A DNA stretch of 64,000 nucleotides, taken from assembly GCF_042676385.1 (NCBI RefSeq), contig NZ_JBHTHA010000009.1:124001-188000 (forward strand), read 5' to 3'. The position numbers and the translations under genes were made by a program. This DNA is from Paenibacillus_E sp042676385 (GTDB lineage: Bacteria; Bacillota; Bacilli; Paenibacillales; NBRC-103111). The notes under the pieces were generated by a model, which saw only the letters and a list, made by a program, of their open reading frames with translations, did not search any database and was not told the origin of the DNA. The first letter of the stretch is position 1. Every line of letters begins with the position of its first letter. Positions 44,801-53,635 of the stretch are shown in pieces.

Positions 44801-45644
44801 GAGATCGGCGCAAATGGCGGCATTTTGCCCCGTGATGCAGTATCATGCCGAGACCAAAGGTGAGTTTAATCAGGATCGGACGCCGTGGAACATTGCGGAG
44901 CGTACGGGGCAACCAGCGGTCATTGAGTTATACAAAAAATACGCTGATATCCGGATGAATCTCCTGCCGTACATTTACGATCAAGCGATTCGTGCGAGCC
45001 GGACAGGGCTGCCGATGATGCGCGCCATGTCGCTGCAGTATCCAGCTGATCCGCATTGTACTGAAATCATAAGCGAGTACATGTTCGGTGAAAGCTTGCT
45101 GGTCGCGCCTGTGACGGAAGAAGGTCACGGTGCGAAAGAGGTATATTTTCCAGAGGGAGAATGGCTCTCGTTATTCGGTCACGACACCGTGCAAGGTCCT
45201 CGCTTGATGAAAGTCGCTGCGGGCCTCGACCATATCCCTGTTTATGTGAAACAGAATAGCATCGTGGCGCTCAATCTGGCTGAGGATTACACGCTAGGCG
45301 GACATGTAGGCAATCGGGTGGATGGATATGAGCAATTATGCTTCAAAATGTATGTCAAAACGGAGCTGCAGGCGGAATTTGAGGACGATTTGGGTAATCA
45401 TGTGAAGATTTCAGCCAAAAGAGAGGATGAAATTCTCCATTTGTATTGGTCTGGCAGGCTGCAGCAGAACATAACTTTCATCGTGCACCAAACAGGGTCC
45501 GTATCTACCGTCTCATCCGAGCGTGCGGAATGGGTGCATGTAGCTGATGTAGGCCAACTGCAGCCTGGCTCTTATGCACAAAGGAATAGCGATTTGTTCA
45601 TTACGATTCAAGAGCAGGCGGGAAGCTTGGTGATTGCGGGGTGA
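41808..45644 (+). CDS. Cytosolic GH31 glycosidase with N-terminal GH15-like domain
   Basis: 1278-residue protein without signal peptide. Residues about 1-285 look like an (alpha/alpha)6 GH15-type domain (NLRDMAFLCYALVQRGDAER; LTDAALALWAAGEYIKATGD; ADTYYGGCERPDL), about 286-331 are a Gly/Gln-rich linker, and the rest is a GH31 alpha-glucosidase with nucleophile D888 (GFKTDGGEFVFG) and acid/base D954 (HWAGDERSTF). Lying between the importer and secreted ctsY/ctsZ, it probably opens imported cycloalternan and releases isomaltose, as in Listeria (inference). ATG 41808 has AGGGAGG 5 nt away; ATG 41790 lacks one. The domain order is unusual. Confidence 0.82.
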   Translation: MVNTQGVRDSHVDYEIEGLSGEVTIRGQRANLRDMAFLCYALVQRGDAERALALLRHLIGCFGKGQGDLTDAALALWAAGEYIKATGDHDFRDERKVFIEGTVHLIASNWQKPQPHWLQGDSHGIYLSHLAMYYAGIQSNAQHGELGEKLLKSIRELVFAKFIKDGRVVSALGDTAIHGDIIAAAIPFGMLGIEDRILIEALYKLEEMLVGKGVRLSTADTYYGGCERPDLTCLLALYYAKKGDTARAKELLTHVEALLKEHEVLYEVDADTAKEPLMLAYWRERVLGQGKDGGQGQEQVQGRRQVQVQGKDDGQGQTLGQVKGQGQDERQDLPSASALGAVLLELAQAALAAGGTSVASSNGVALVHMPTGYDDPYVTLPYERFPRHPEAGDAVLVRLLTQPFQASQVVTVQAAVNGMPAGQPVSAAVKVTADGEKVWEAQLGPYLAGDEVSYAFALQSGSKSVASPTYRFKVRSWTALERVHAMYATTDGFVVELNGADASRTVSMAFRADASGAVKLTFAAAGERIQSAPAQQAALPVGRARLEAGVREGKLALSLRSAEGVLVEGFAAEGKPLIEALTDGSGMIHKLRLNLKAKPEHRWFGMGERFSHYEYSGQEVDQYVYNQYRDQGLKTYMPVPFAISSGGYSIFVDTALYSTFRFHTRLSDLVEIEADLSPSTQQLTAYLFAGEPLEMIGQFTDISGKPVLPPKWAFGPWMSSNNWDSQAEVKKQAELTAKYQIPSTVLVIEQWSDEATFYIFNDAQYEVKDGGQSFRYDDFQFPEWGRWPNPKSMVEELHDQGLKVLLWQIPIHKFMYGVAHGQRDQDEATLLENGYCVKTADGEPYTLPYNWFKDCHIIDFTHPEAKKWWFAKRQYLVDEIKVDGFKTDGGEFVFGHDLQFHDGSTGREMRNLYPNLYVGSYYDFVQQHATDGGITFSRAGYTGAQKYPLHWAGDERSTFQAFRSSMIAGLSSSMSGIPFWGWDLGGFHGDIPSAELFVRSAQMAAFCPVMQYHAETKGEFNQDRTPWNIAERTGQPAVIELYKKYADIRMNLLPYIYDQAIRASRTGLPMMRAMSLQYPADPHCTEIISEYMFGESLLVAPVTEEGHGAKEVYFPEGEWLSLFGHDTVQGPRLMKVAAGLDHIPVYVKQNSIVALNLAEDYTLGGHVGNRVDGYEQLCFKMYVKTELQAEFEDDLGNHVKISAKREDEILHLYWSGRLQQNITFIVHQTGSVSTVSSERAEWVHVADVGQLQPGSYAQRNSDLFITIQEQAGSLVIAG
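42667..42810 (+). repeat. Low-complexity Gly/Gln linker coding repeat
   Basis: Degenerate short repeats around (A)GGACAAG and CAAGTACAGGGA encode an interdomain linker of about 48 residues made of Gly, Gln, Asp, Lys, Val and Arg. It is inside the GH31 gene and in frame. Slippage-prone. Confidence 0.85.
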
Positions 45645-46243
45645 TTTTGTTTGGTTTCCCGCATTGTGGCATATGGACGGAGTCCTACATGGCTTGGAGC
45701 CAAAGACTCCCCTCTCTATTTAGGTTTCAATGCATTGATCTAAGAGGAGAAGGGTTGTCCATGCGGGAGGTATCTTCTGCGATGTGGGATCAGGCGGTGA
45801 TAGCGGCTTGTGAGTATGTAAAAAGGCATATGCAGCCCGGTGAGACTTTCGCTTTTATAGGTCATTGCTGGGGCAGCTTACTGGCTTTCGAGGTGAGCCA
45901 CCGATTGAAAGCGGATGGTATGGAGGGGCCGGCGCATTTATTTTTGTCCGGATGCAGCGCTCCTCATTTGCTCCGCCCCCGCGCCCAGTTTGTGAAGAAC
46001 TGCCATCCTGTAATGGAGTATCGGTTGCCATCATGCCGGGAACCGCTTCATGCCAGATTCAGTGTTTTTGCCGGGCGGCAGGATGAGGTTGCCCTTGCTG
46101 ATCAGCTTGCGGAATGGAGCCGATACACGACTCGCATCTGCGATGTTCATGTTTACGATGGCGAACATGATTATTGGCGGCAAGATTCCATTAGGTGGTT
46201 CCAACTTGTGCAAACCATTGTGGAAAGAGAATATATGTGTTGA
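45641..46243 (+). CDS. Type II thioesterase-like alpha/beta hydrolase with Cys nucleophile
   Basis: 200-residue protein resembling type II (GrsT/RifR-like) thioesterases: N-terminal FGFPHCGIWTESYMAW, nucleophile elbow GHCWGS, acid in AGRQDEVA and His in DGEHDYW. Position 76 of the elbow is Cys where Ser is usual. It overlaps the GH31 stop by 4 nt (GTGA) and so is translationally coupled. No NRPS or PKS gene is near, so the usual editing role does not fit. It may act on an ester or thioester group linked to the sugar pathway. The call rests on motifs. Confidence 0.72.
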   Translation: MILFGFPHCGIWTESYMAWSQRLPSLFRFQCIDLRGEGLSMREVSSAMWDQAVIAACEYVKRHMQPGETFAFIGHCWGSLLAFEVSHRLKADGMEGPAHLFLSGCSAPHLLRPRAQFVKNCHPVMEYRLPSCREPLHARFSVFAGRQDEVALADQLAEWSRYTTRICDVHVYDGEHDYWRQDSIRWFQLVQTIVEREYMC

Positions 46244-46397
46244 AATACGGCGGCCTCGCAACCGATAGGCGGGTCCGGGGCGCCGATTATGGAAAGGGGT
46301 GATGCCTGGAAAGACGATCACATGGAGCAGGAAGATGCGAACGCCGGCCATTTCATCCATGTTTTAGCAATCAAATTTGAATGGAAGGGGAAATTTC

Positions 46398-49300
46398 ATG
46401 TATGCACGTAAAGTGGTATCGCCAACCAAATTCATCATCTCTTTGTTGCTTTGTTTTTTTATGCTAGTTCCTAACATTTATGCGATTGACGGTGTGTATC
46501 ATGCGCCTTATGGCATTGACGATCTTTACGACATTCAGGCCACTGAGCGGAGTCCAAGAGATCCTGTTGCAGGCGATACGGTGTATATCAAAATTACGAC
46601 GTGGCCGATTGAGCCCGGACAGACAGCCTGGGTAACCTGGACGAAAAACGGCGTTAGCCAGCCTGCTGTCGGAGCCGCCTTTAAATACAACAGCGGCAAC
46701 AATACGTATTGGGAAGCGAACCTGGGCAGCTTTGCCAAAGGCGATGTTGTTTCTTATACGGTACGCGGCAATAAAGACGGAGCGAACGAAAAGACGAGCG
46801 GACCGTTCACTTTTACGGTAACCGATTGGGAATCGGTAAGCAGTATCAGCTCAGTCACGAATAATACAAACCGGGTAGTGCTGAATGCGGTGCCGAATAC
46901 GGGAACGATGACGCCGAAAATCAACATTTCTTTCACGGCGGACGACGTGTTCCGTGTGCAGGTATCCCCAACGGGGACAGGGACGCTTAGCAGCGGACTT
47001 AGCAACTACACGGTATCAGACACGGCATCGACGACTTGGATTTCTACCTCTAAGTTGAAGTTGAAGGTGGATAAGAATCCTTTTAAATTGAGTGTTTATA
47101 AGCCTGATGGGACGACGCTGATTGCCCGGCAATATGACAGCACAACGAATCGCAATCTGGCTTGGCTCACCAACGGCAGTACGATCATCAACAAAATGGA
47201 GGATCATTTCTATTCGCCTGCCTCCGAGGAGTTTTTCGGCTTCGGCGAGCACTACAATAACTTCCGCAAACGCGGAACGGATGTAGATACTTACGTTTAT
47301 AACCAGTATAAAAACCAAAACGACCGTACGTATATGGCTATACCTTTCATGCTCAACAGCAATGGTTACGGAATTTTCTTGAATTCTACGTATTATTCCA
47401 AATTCCGTTTGGCGACGGAGCGCACGGATATGTACAGCTTTACGGCTGATACAGGGGGTAGTGCAACCTCGACGCTGGATTATTATTTCATCTATGGTAA
47501 TGACTTGAAGGGTGTTGTCGGTAATTATGCCAATATTACCGGCAAACCGACCGCGCTGCCGAAATGGGCTTTCGGCTTGTGGATGTCGGCCAATGAATGG
47601 GACCGTCAAACCAAGGTCTCGACGGCGATCAGCAACGCAACGACGAACAACATTCCTGCGACCGCAGTCGTTCTCGAGCAGTGGAGCGACGAGAACACGT
47701 TCTACATTTTCAACGATGCGCAGTATACGCCGAAGACTGGGAGCAGCGCGTTTGCTTATACGGATTTCACCTTCCCGACAACGGGCAGATGGACCAATCC
47801 GAAGCAGATGGCGGACAACGTGCATAACAACGGGATGAAGCTTGTCTTGTGGCAGGTTCCGATCCAGAAGTGGACGTCAACGGCCTATCAGCAGAAGGAT
47901 AACGACGAAGCTTATATGATCTCACAAAATTATGCCGTGGGTAACGGCAGCGGCGGTCAGTACCGCATTCCGAGCGGTCAATGGTTCGAGAACAGCCTGC
48001 TGCTTGATTTTACGAACGCGAGCGCGAAAAACTGGTGGATGTCCAAACGCGCCTATTTGTTTGACGGCGTCGGCATCGACGGTTTCAAAACCGACGGTGG
48101 CGAAATGGTTTGGGGCCGCTGGAACACGTTCTCAAACGGCAAAAAGGGCGACGAAATGCGCAACCAGTACCCGAACGAGTACGTGAAGGCGTACAACGAA
48201 TACGCGCGGTCGAAAAAATCCGATGCCGTCTCGTTCAGCCGTTCCGGCACGCAAGGCGCGCAAGCGAACCAGATCTTCTGGTCCGGCGATATGGAGTCGA
48301 CATTTGGCGCCTTCCAACAGGCCGTAGCGGCAGGGCTGACTGCCGGAATGTCCGGCGTTCCTTATTGGAGCTGGGATTTAGCGGGCTTCACGGGATCGTA
48401 TCCATCGGCTGAACTGTACAAACGGGCCACCGAGATGGCCGCATTCGCTCCGGTGATGCAGTTCCACTCAGAGGCCAACGGCAGCTCCGGCATCAATGAG
48501 GAACGCTCGCCGTGGAACGCACAGGCCCGTACCGGCGATAATACGATCATCAGTCATTTTGCCAAGTATACGAATACCCGCATGAATTTGCTCCCTTACA
48601 TTTACAGCGAGGCGAAAAAGTCGAGCGACACCGGCGTACCGATGATGCGCGCCATGGCACTTGAGTATCCGACCGACAGCAATACGTACGGATTGACGCA
48701 GCAGTATATGTTCGGCGGCAATCTGCTGGTCGCTCCGGTCATGAACCAGGGTGAAACGAATAAAAGCATTTACCTCCCGCAAGGAGATTGGATCGATTTC
48801 TGGTACGGCGCACAGCGCCCGGGCGGCCGCACCATCAGCTATAATGCAGGCGTTGACGACCTTCCTGTTTTTGTGAAGTCCGGTAGCATTCTTCCGATGA
48901 ATCTGAACGCCCAATATCAGGTTGGCGGTACGATTGGCAACAGCTTAACTAGCTACAACAATCTGACCTTCCGCATTTATCCGCTGGGCACAACAAGCTA
49001 CGACTGGAATGATGACATCGGCGGTTCGGTTAAAACGATTACCTCCACCGAGCAGTACGGACTTAGCAGGGAAACGGTCAGCGTGCCTGCCATTAATTCG
49101 ACGAAAACGCTGCAGGTGTTCACAACCAAACCGTCTTCAGTGACGGTTGGCGGTTCGACGGCAACCGAATACAGCTCGCTCAGTGCTTTAATCGGTGCCT
49201 CATCGGGCTGGTACTACGATACCGTGCAAAAGCTCACTTATGTGAAGCTTGGCGCGAGTGCTTCGGCTCAAACCGTTGTTTTGAACGGTGTAAACAAAGT

Positions 49301-49679
49301 GGAGTATGAAGCTGAATTCGGTGCGCAAACGAATGTTACCACCAATACAAATCATACCGGCTACATGGGCACAGGGTTTGTTGACGGCTTCGAGACAGTG
49401 GGCGACTCTGTCACTTTCGACGTTTCCGTTAAAGCAGCCGGCACGTACACCCTGAAGGTGCGTTATTCCTCCGGCGCAGGCAACGGTTCACGCGCGATCT
49501 ATGTGAATAACACAAAAGTGACCGACTTGACGCTGCCTCAGACGACGAACTGGGATACATGGGGCACGGCTACCGTCAATGTGACGTTGAACGCAGGCTG
49601 GAATACGGTGAAAGTTAGCTACGACAGCACGAATTCGCTCGGCGTCAACCTTGATAATATTGCGATACTTGAGCAATAA
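46398..49679 (+). CDS. ctsY: 3-alpha-isomaltosyltransferase (cycloalternan-forming enzyme), GH31
   Basis: 1093-residue secreted GH31 enzyme. It links two isomaltosyl units by alpha-1,3 bonds to close cycloalternan from alpha-1,6-glucosylated malto-oligosaccharides made by CtsZ. Signal peptide about 1-29 (ending IYA), Ig-like N-domain (about 30-140), beta domain, catalytic barrel with nucleophile D566 (GFKTDGGEMVWG) and acid/base D631 (WSGDMESTF), and a C-terminal CBM35 (about 967-1093). Length and sequence agree with what I recall of Sporosarcina/Bacillus globisporus CtsY. ATG 46398 has GGAAGGGG 8 nt upstream. ctsZ follows after 61 bp. Confidence 0.88.
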   Translation: MYARKVVSPTKFIISLLLCFFMLVPNIYAIDGVYHAPYGIDDLYDIQATERSPRDPVAGDTVYIKITTWPIEPGQTAWVTWTKNGVSQPAVGAAFKYNSGNNTYWEANLGSFAKGDVVSYTVRGNKDGANEKTSGPFTFTVTDWESVSSISSVTNNTNRVVLNAVPNTGTMTPKINISFTADDVFRVQVSPTGTGTLSSGLSNYTVSDTASTTWISTSKLKLKVDKNPFKLSVYKPDGTTLIARQYDSTTNRNLAWLTNGSTIINKMEDHFYSPASEEFFGFGEHYNNFRKRGTDVDTYVYNQYKNQNDRTYMAIPFMLNSNGYGIFLNSTYYSKFRLATERTDMYSFTADTGGSATSTLDYYFIYGNDLKGVVGNYANITGKPTALPKWAFGLWMSANEWDRQTKVSTAISNATTNNIPATAVVLEQWSDENTFYIFNDAQYTPKTGSSAFAYTDFTFPTTGRWTNPKQMADNVHNNGMKLVLWQVPIQKWTSTAYQQKDNDEAYMISQNYAVGNGSGGQYRIPSGQWFENSLLLDFTNASAKNWWMSKRAYLFDGVGIDGFKTDGGEMVWGRWNTFSNGKKGDEMRNQYPNEYVKAYNEYARSKKSDAVSFSRSGTQGAQANQIFWSGDMESTFGAFQQAVAAGLTAGMSGVPYWSWDLAGFTGSYPSAELYKRATEMAAFAPVMQFHSEANGSSGINEERSPWNAQARTGDNTIISHFAKYTNTRMNLLPYIYSEAKKSSDTGVPMMRAMALEYPTDSNTYGLTQQYMFGGNLLVAPVMNQGETNKSIYLPQGDWIDFWYGAQRPGGRTISYNAGVDDLPVFVKSGSILPMNLNAQYQVGGTIGNSLTSYNNLTFRIYPLGTTSYDWNDDIGGSVKTITSTEQYGLSRETVSVPAINSTKTLQVFTTKPSSVTVGGSTATEYSSLSALIGASSGWYYDTVQKLTYVKLGASASAQTVVLNGVNKVEYEAEFGAQTNVTTNTNHTGYMGTGFVDGFETVGDSVTFDVSVKAAGTYTLKVRYSSGAGNGSRAIYVNNTKVTDLTLPQTTNWDTWGTATVNVTLNAGWNTVKVSYDSTNSLGVNLDNIAILEQ

Positions 49680-49680
49680 A

Positions 49681-49713
49681 GAGGGGGAAGGGGGCCCTGG
49701 CGGCCCCTCCCTC
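49681..49713 (+). other. GC-rich intercistronic hairpin between ctsY and ctsZ
   Basis: GAGGG...GGGGCC (49681-49696) / GGCCCC...CCCTC (49702-49713), loop of 5 nt, no T-run. It stands directly after the ctsY stop and 27 bp before the ctsZ start, and could tune the CtsY:CtsZ ratio by RNA stability or partial termination. Confidence 0.72.
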
Positions 49714-49740
49714 ATTCCACAAACGAAAGGTGGCATTGTC

Positions 49741-52700
49741 ATGAGTCCACGGAACAAAAGAGTTCCACGCATCCTCTCTGTGTTCGCAGCATGCGCCCTG
49801 ATCGGATCTACTCTAACCTTTCTTCCGGCACCACCTGCTCACGCCTATGTGAGCGCACTGGGCAATCTGCTGTCATCGAGTGTGACAGGAGACACGCTGA
49901 CATTAAACATCGATAACGGCACTGAGCCTAATGATGATATTTTGGTCATTCAAGCGGTGCAAAACGGCATCTTAAAAGTGGATTACCGTCCAAATGGCGT
50001 AACGCCAAGCACGAAGACCCCTATGCTCGACCCTAACAAAACCTGGTCGGCCGTAGGGGCGACGATTAACACGGCGAGCAATCCGATGACCATCACGACA
50101 TCCAGCATGAAGATCGAAATTACGAAAAGCCCTGTGCGCATGACGGTCAAAAAGCCGGACGGCACTTCGCTGTTCTGGGAGCCTTCGAGCGGCGGAGTGT
50201 TCTCGGACGGCGTTCGTTTTGTGCATGCCACTGGCGATAATATGTACGGCATACGCAGCTTTAATGCCTTTGATGACGGCGGCGACTTGCTGCGCAACAG
50301 CTCCAGCCATGCCGCGCATGCGGGAGAGCAGGGAGATTCCGGCGGACCGCTTATCTGGAGCACGGCGGGGTACGGTGTGCTCGTTGACAGCGATGGGGGG
50401 TATCCGTACACGGATGAGCCTACGGGCAAAATGGAGTTTTATTATGGTGGCACACCTCCGGAAGGACGGCGCTATGCGAAGCAGGATGTGGAGTATTACA
50501 TCATGCTTGGCACGCCAAAGGAAATCATGTCCAGCGTTGGCGAAATTACGGGCAAGCCGCCGATGCTGCCGAAATGGTCGCTCGGATTTATGAACTTCGA
50601 GTGGGATACGAACCAAACGGAATTCACAAATAACGTGGATACGTACCGGGCCAAAAATATCCCCATCGACGCCTACGGCTTCGATTACGACTGGAAAAAA
50701 TACGGCGAAAACAACTATGGAGAATTTGCGTGGAACACGACAAACTTTCCTTCCGCCGCAACGACGTCTCTGAAAACGACGATGGATGCCAAAGGCATCA
50801 AAATGATCGGTATCACGAAGCCCCGCATTGTGACCAAGGATGCTTCGAACACGGCGACTGTTCAGGGAACGGATGCGGCGAATGGCGGCTATTTTTATCC
50901 GGGGCATACCGAGTATCAGGATTATTTCATCCCGGTTATGGTGCGCAGCATCGATCCATACAACGCCAGTGAGCGTACCTGGTTTTGGAATCATTCCAAG
51001 GATGCGCTGGATAAAGGCATCGCGGGATGGTGGAATGACGAGACTGATAAAGTTTCGTCGGGCGGGGCTTCCTTTTGGTTCGGCAATTTTACCACGGGCC
51101 ATATGGCGCAGACGATGTACGAAGGACAACGGGCTTACACGAGCGGCGCGCAGCGCGTTTGGCAAACGGCGCGAACCTTCTATCCGGGAGCGCAGCGGTA
51201 TGCGACGACGCTCTGGTCCGGCGACATCGGCATTCAGTACAATAAGGGCGAACGTATCAATTGGGCCGCAGGCATGCAAGAGCAGCGGGCTGTGATGCTG
51301 TCTTCGATCAACAACGGGCAGGTCAAATGGGGCATGGATACCGGCGGATTCAACCAGCAGGATGGTACGACAAACAATCCGAACCCCGATCTCTATGCGA
51401 GATGGATGCAGTTTAGCGCGCTTACGCCGGTTTTCCGCGTGCACGGCAATAACCATCAACAGCGGCAGCCTTGGTACTTCGGCTCAACTGCTGAGGAAGC
51501 GGCCAAGGAAGCGATCCAATTGCGCTATTCCTTAATCCCGTATATGTACGCTTACGAAAGAAGCGCCTACGAGAACGGAAACGGACTCGTTCGACCGTTG
51601 ATGCAGGATTACCCAACCGACCCGAATGCCAAAAACTACACGGACGCTTGGATGTTCGGCGACTGGCTGCTGGCCGCTCCTGTGGTGAATAAACAGCAAA
51701 CGGCAAAAGATATTTACTTACCGGCAGGTACATGGATCGACTACGCCAGAGGCAATGTCTTTACAGGCGGCCAAACGATTCACTATGCGGTGAATCCCGA
51801 TACGTTGACGGATATTCCTCTTTTTATTAAAAAAGGAGCGATCATTCCGACGCAGAAGGTGCAGGATTATGTGGGACAATCAGCCGTCGCTTCCGTGGAC
51901 GTGGATGTGTTCCCTGATACTGCGCAATCCGGCTTTACCTATTACGATGACGATGGCGCCAGCTACAATTACGAGAGCGGAACCTACTTCAAGCAAGCTA
52001 TGACCGTACAGGACAGCGGTTCAGGCACGCTCAATTTCACACTGGGCGCGAAAAGCGGCAGCTACACCCCGTCCTTGCAATCGTACATTGTTAAGCTACA
52101 TGGAGCGGCGGGTACGGCTGTGACGAACAATAGCACGGCGATGACATCTTATGCCAGCTTGCAGGCTTTGAAGGCAGCAGCGGGCGAAGGCTGGGCAAAA
52201 GGCAAGGATGTTTACGGCGATGTCACTTATGTGAAATTGGCAGCGGGAGCCGTCTCCGCCAAAGCCATAGCCGTAACCGGAAACAGCGCCGTGAGCGCCA
52301 CGGCTGCACAGTATGAAGCCGAAGATGCGTCTCTTTCGGGCAATACATCGACTACGAAAGCGACGGTGAACACCAATCATACGGGGTATACAGGAACCGG
52401 TTTCGTGGATGGACTGGGCAACGCAGGAGCAGGCGTAACGTTTTATCCGAAGGTGAAAACAGGCGGCGACTACAACGTTACTCTGCGCTATGCGAATGCA
52501 ACGGGTGCAGCCAAGGCAGTCAGTATTTTCGTCAACGGCAAAAGAGTGAAGTCGACATCTCTGGCCAATCTGGCAAACTGGGACACATGGTCAACCCAAT
52601 CGGAGACGCTTCCTTTGACAGCCGGTACGAATGTCGTCACGTACAAGTACTACAGTGATGGCGGTGACACAGGTAACGTCAATCTTGATAATATTACGGT

Positions 52701-53595
52701 GCCGTTTGCGCCTGTTATCGGCAAATATGAAGCGGAGAGCGCCGAACTATCCGGTGGCAGCACTGTGAATCAGAATCATTGGTACTACAGCGGCACCGCT
52801 TTCGTAGATAGCATGGGCGTCACGGGTGCGCAAGTGAAATATAACATTGATGTGCCGAGTGCAGGCAGCTATCAGGTCGCGCTGAGATACGCCAACGGTA
52901 CAGGGGCGACGAAGACGCTGAGCACTTACATTAACGGAACGAAGCTGGGCCAAACAAGCTTCACCAGTCCCGGGACCAACTGGAACGTGTGGCAGGATAA
53001 CGTTCAGACAGTATCGCTAAACGCTGGAGCTAATACCATCGCGTTCAAATACGATGCCGGCGATAGCGGCAATATCAATCTGGACCGCGTTTTGCTCTCA
53101 ACGGCAGCGGCGGGCACGCCTGCTTCGGAACAAAATCTGCTGGATAACGGCAGTTTTGAGCGCGATACGAGCCAGAGCAGCAACTGGACCGAGTGGCATC
53201 CGGGCACGCAAACGGTCGCTTATGGCATCGACAGCGGTTCGACGACGAATCCGCCGGAATCACCTTGGGCAGGAGATAAGCGCGCTTACTTCTATGCGGC
53301 GGGCGCTTATCAACAAAGCATCCATCAGACGATCAGCGTTCCCGTCAACAACGTGAAGTATAAATTTGAGGCTTGGGTTCGCATGAAAAACACGACTCCA
53401 ACAACAGCCAGGGCCGAAATACAAAACTACGGAGGCTCTGCCATTTACGCGAACATTAGCAACGACGGCGTCTGGAAATACATCAGCGTCAGCGACATCA
53501 TGGTGACGAACGGTCAGATCGACATCGGTTTTTACGTGGATTCTCCTGGCGGCACCACACTCCACATCGATGATGTCCGCGTGACCCAGCAATAA
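49741..53595 (+). CDS. ctsZ: 6-alpha-glucosyltransferase, GH31
   Basis: 1284-residue secreted GH31 transferase that moves a glucosyl unit to the 6-OH of the non-reducing end of malto-oligosaccharides, supplying CtsY. Signal peptide 1-35 (AHA|Y), beta domain, catalytic barrel with nucleophile D433 (WWNDETDKV) and acid/base D495 (LWSGDIGI), then CBM35 (about 856-990), a second CBM35 (about 993-1120) and a C-terminal CBM61-like domain (about 1130-1284; LLDNGSFERDTSQSSNW). Architecture and length match the known Paenibacillus and Bacillus enzymes. ATG 49741 has AAAGGTGG 9 nt upstream. A terminator follows. Confidence 0.88.
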   Translation: MSPRNKRVPRILSVFAACALIGSTLTFLPAPPAHAYVSALGNLLSSSVTGDTLTLNIDNGTEPNDDILVIQAVQNGILKVDYRPNGVTPSTKTPMLDPNKTWSAVGATINTASNPMTITTSSMKIEITKSPVRMTVKKPDGTSLFWEPSSGGVFSDGVRFVHATGDNMYGIRSFNAFDDGGDLLRNSSSHAAHAGEQGDSGGPLIWSTAGYGVLVDSDGGYPYTDEPTGKMEFYYGGTPPEGRRYAKQDVEYYIMLGTPKEIMSSVGEITGKPPMLPKWSLGFMNFEWDTNQTEFTNNVDTYRAKNIPIDAYGFDYDWKKYGENNYGEFAWNTTNFPSAATTSLKTTMDAKGIKMIGITKPRIVTKDASNTATVQGTDAANGGYFYPGHTEYQDYFIPVMVRSIDPYNASERTWFWNHSKDALDKGIAGWWNDETDKVSSGGASFWFGNFTTGHMAQTMYEGQRAYTSGAQRVWQTARTFYPGAQRYATTLWSGDIGIQYNKGERINWAAGMQEQRAVMLSSINNGQVKWGMDTGGFNQQDGTTNNPNPDLYARWMQFSALTPVFRVHGNNHQQRQPWYFGSTAEEAAKEAIQLRYSLIPYMYAYERSAYENGNGLVRPLMQDYPTDPNAKNYTDAWMFGDWLLAAPVVNKQQTAKDIYLPAGTWIDYARGNVFTGGQTIHYAVNPDTLTDIPLFIKKGAIIPTQKVQDYVGQSAVASVDVDVFPDTAQSGFTYYDDDGASYNYESGTYFKQAMTVQDSGSGTLNFTLGAKSGSYTPSLQSYIVKLHGAAGTAVTNNSTAMTSYASLQALKAAAGEGWAKGKDVYGDVTYVKLAAGAVSAKAIAVTGNSAVSATAAQYEAEDASLSGNTSTTKATVNTNHTGYTGTGFVDGLGNAGAGVTFYPKVKTGGDYNVTLRYANATGAAKAVSIFVNGKRVKSTSLANLANWDTWSTQSETLPLTAGTNVVTYKYYSDGGDTGNVNLDNITVPFAPVIGKYEAESAELSGGSTVNQNHWYYSGTAFVDSMGVTGAQVKYNIDVPSAGSYQVALRYANGTGATKTLSTYINGTKLGQTSFTSPGTNWNVWQDNVQTVSLNAGANTIAFKYDAGDSGNINLDRVLLSTAAAGTPASEQNLLDNGSFERDTSQSSNWTEWHPGTQTVAYGIDSGSTTNPPESPWAGDKRAYFYAAGAYQQSIHQTISVPVNNVKYKFEAWVRMKNTTPTTARAEIQNYGGSAIYANISNDGVWKYISVSDIMVTNGQIDIGFYVDSPGGTTLHIDDVRVTQQ

Positions 53596-53601
53596 AGCTC
53601 G

Positions 53602-53635
53602 GCTCTCCTCCCTTTAGCGGCAGGAGGGCTTTTTT
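53602..53635 (+). terminator. Terminator after ctsZ
   Basis: GCTCTCCT (53602-53609) / AGGAGGGC (53622-53629) with one G-U pair and a T-run to 53635. Confidence 0.8.

Noticed and set aside
45641..46243. Part of a nonribosomal peptide synthetase cluster
   Set aside because: The thioesterase-like gene is the only hint; no adenylation, carrier or ketosynthase domain occurs anywhere in the window.
46302..46367. 21-residue frame between the thioesterase-like gene and ctsY
   Set aside because: Has GGAAAGGGG upstream but no conserved feature and no attenuator-like structure; may be chance.
49972..51459. 495-codon minus-strand frame inside ctsZ
   Set aside because: Arg/His-rich shadow of a well-matched GH31 gene; no ribosome site and no recognisable domain.
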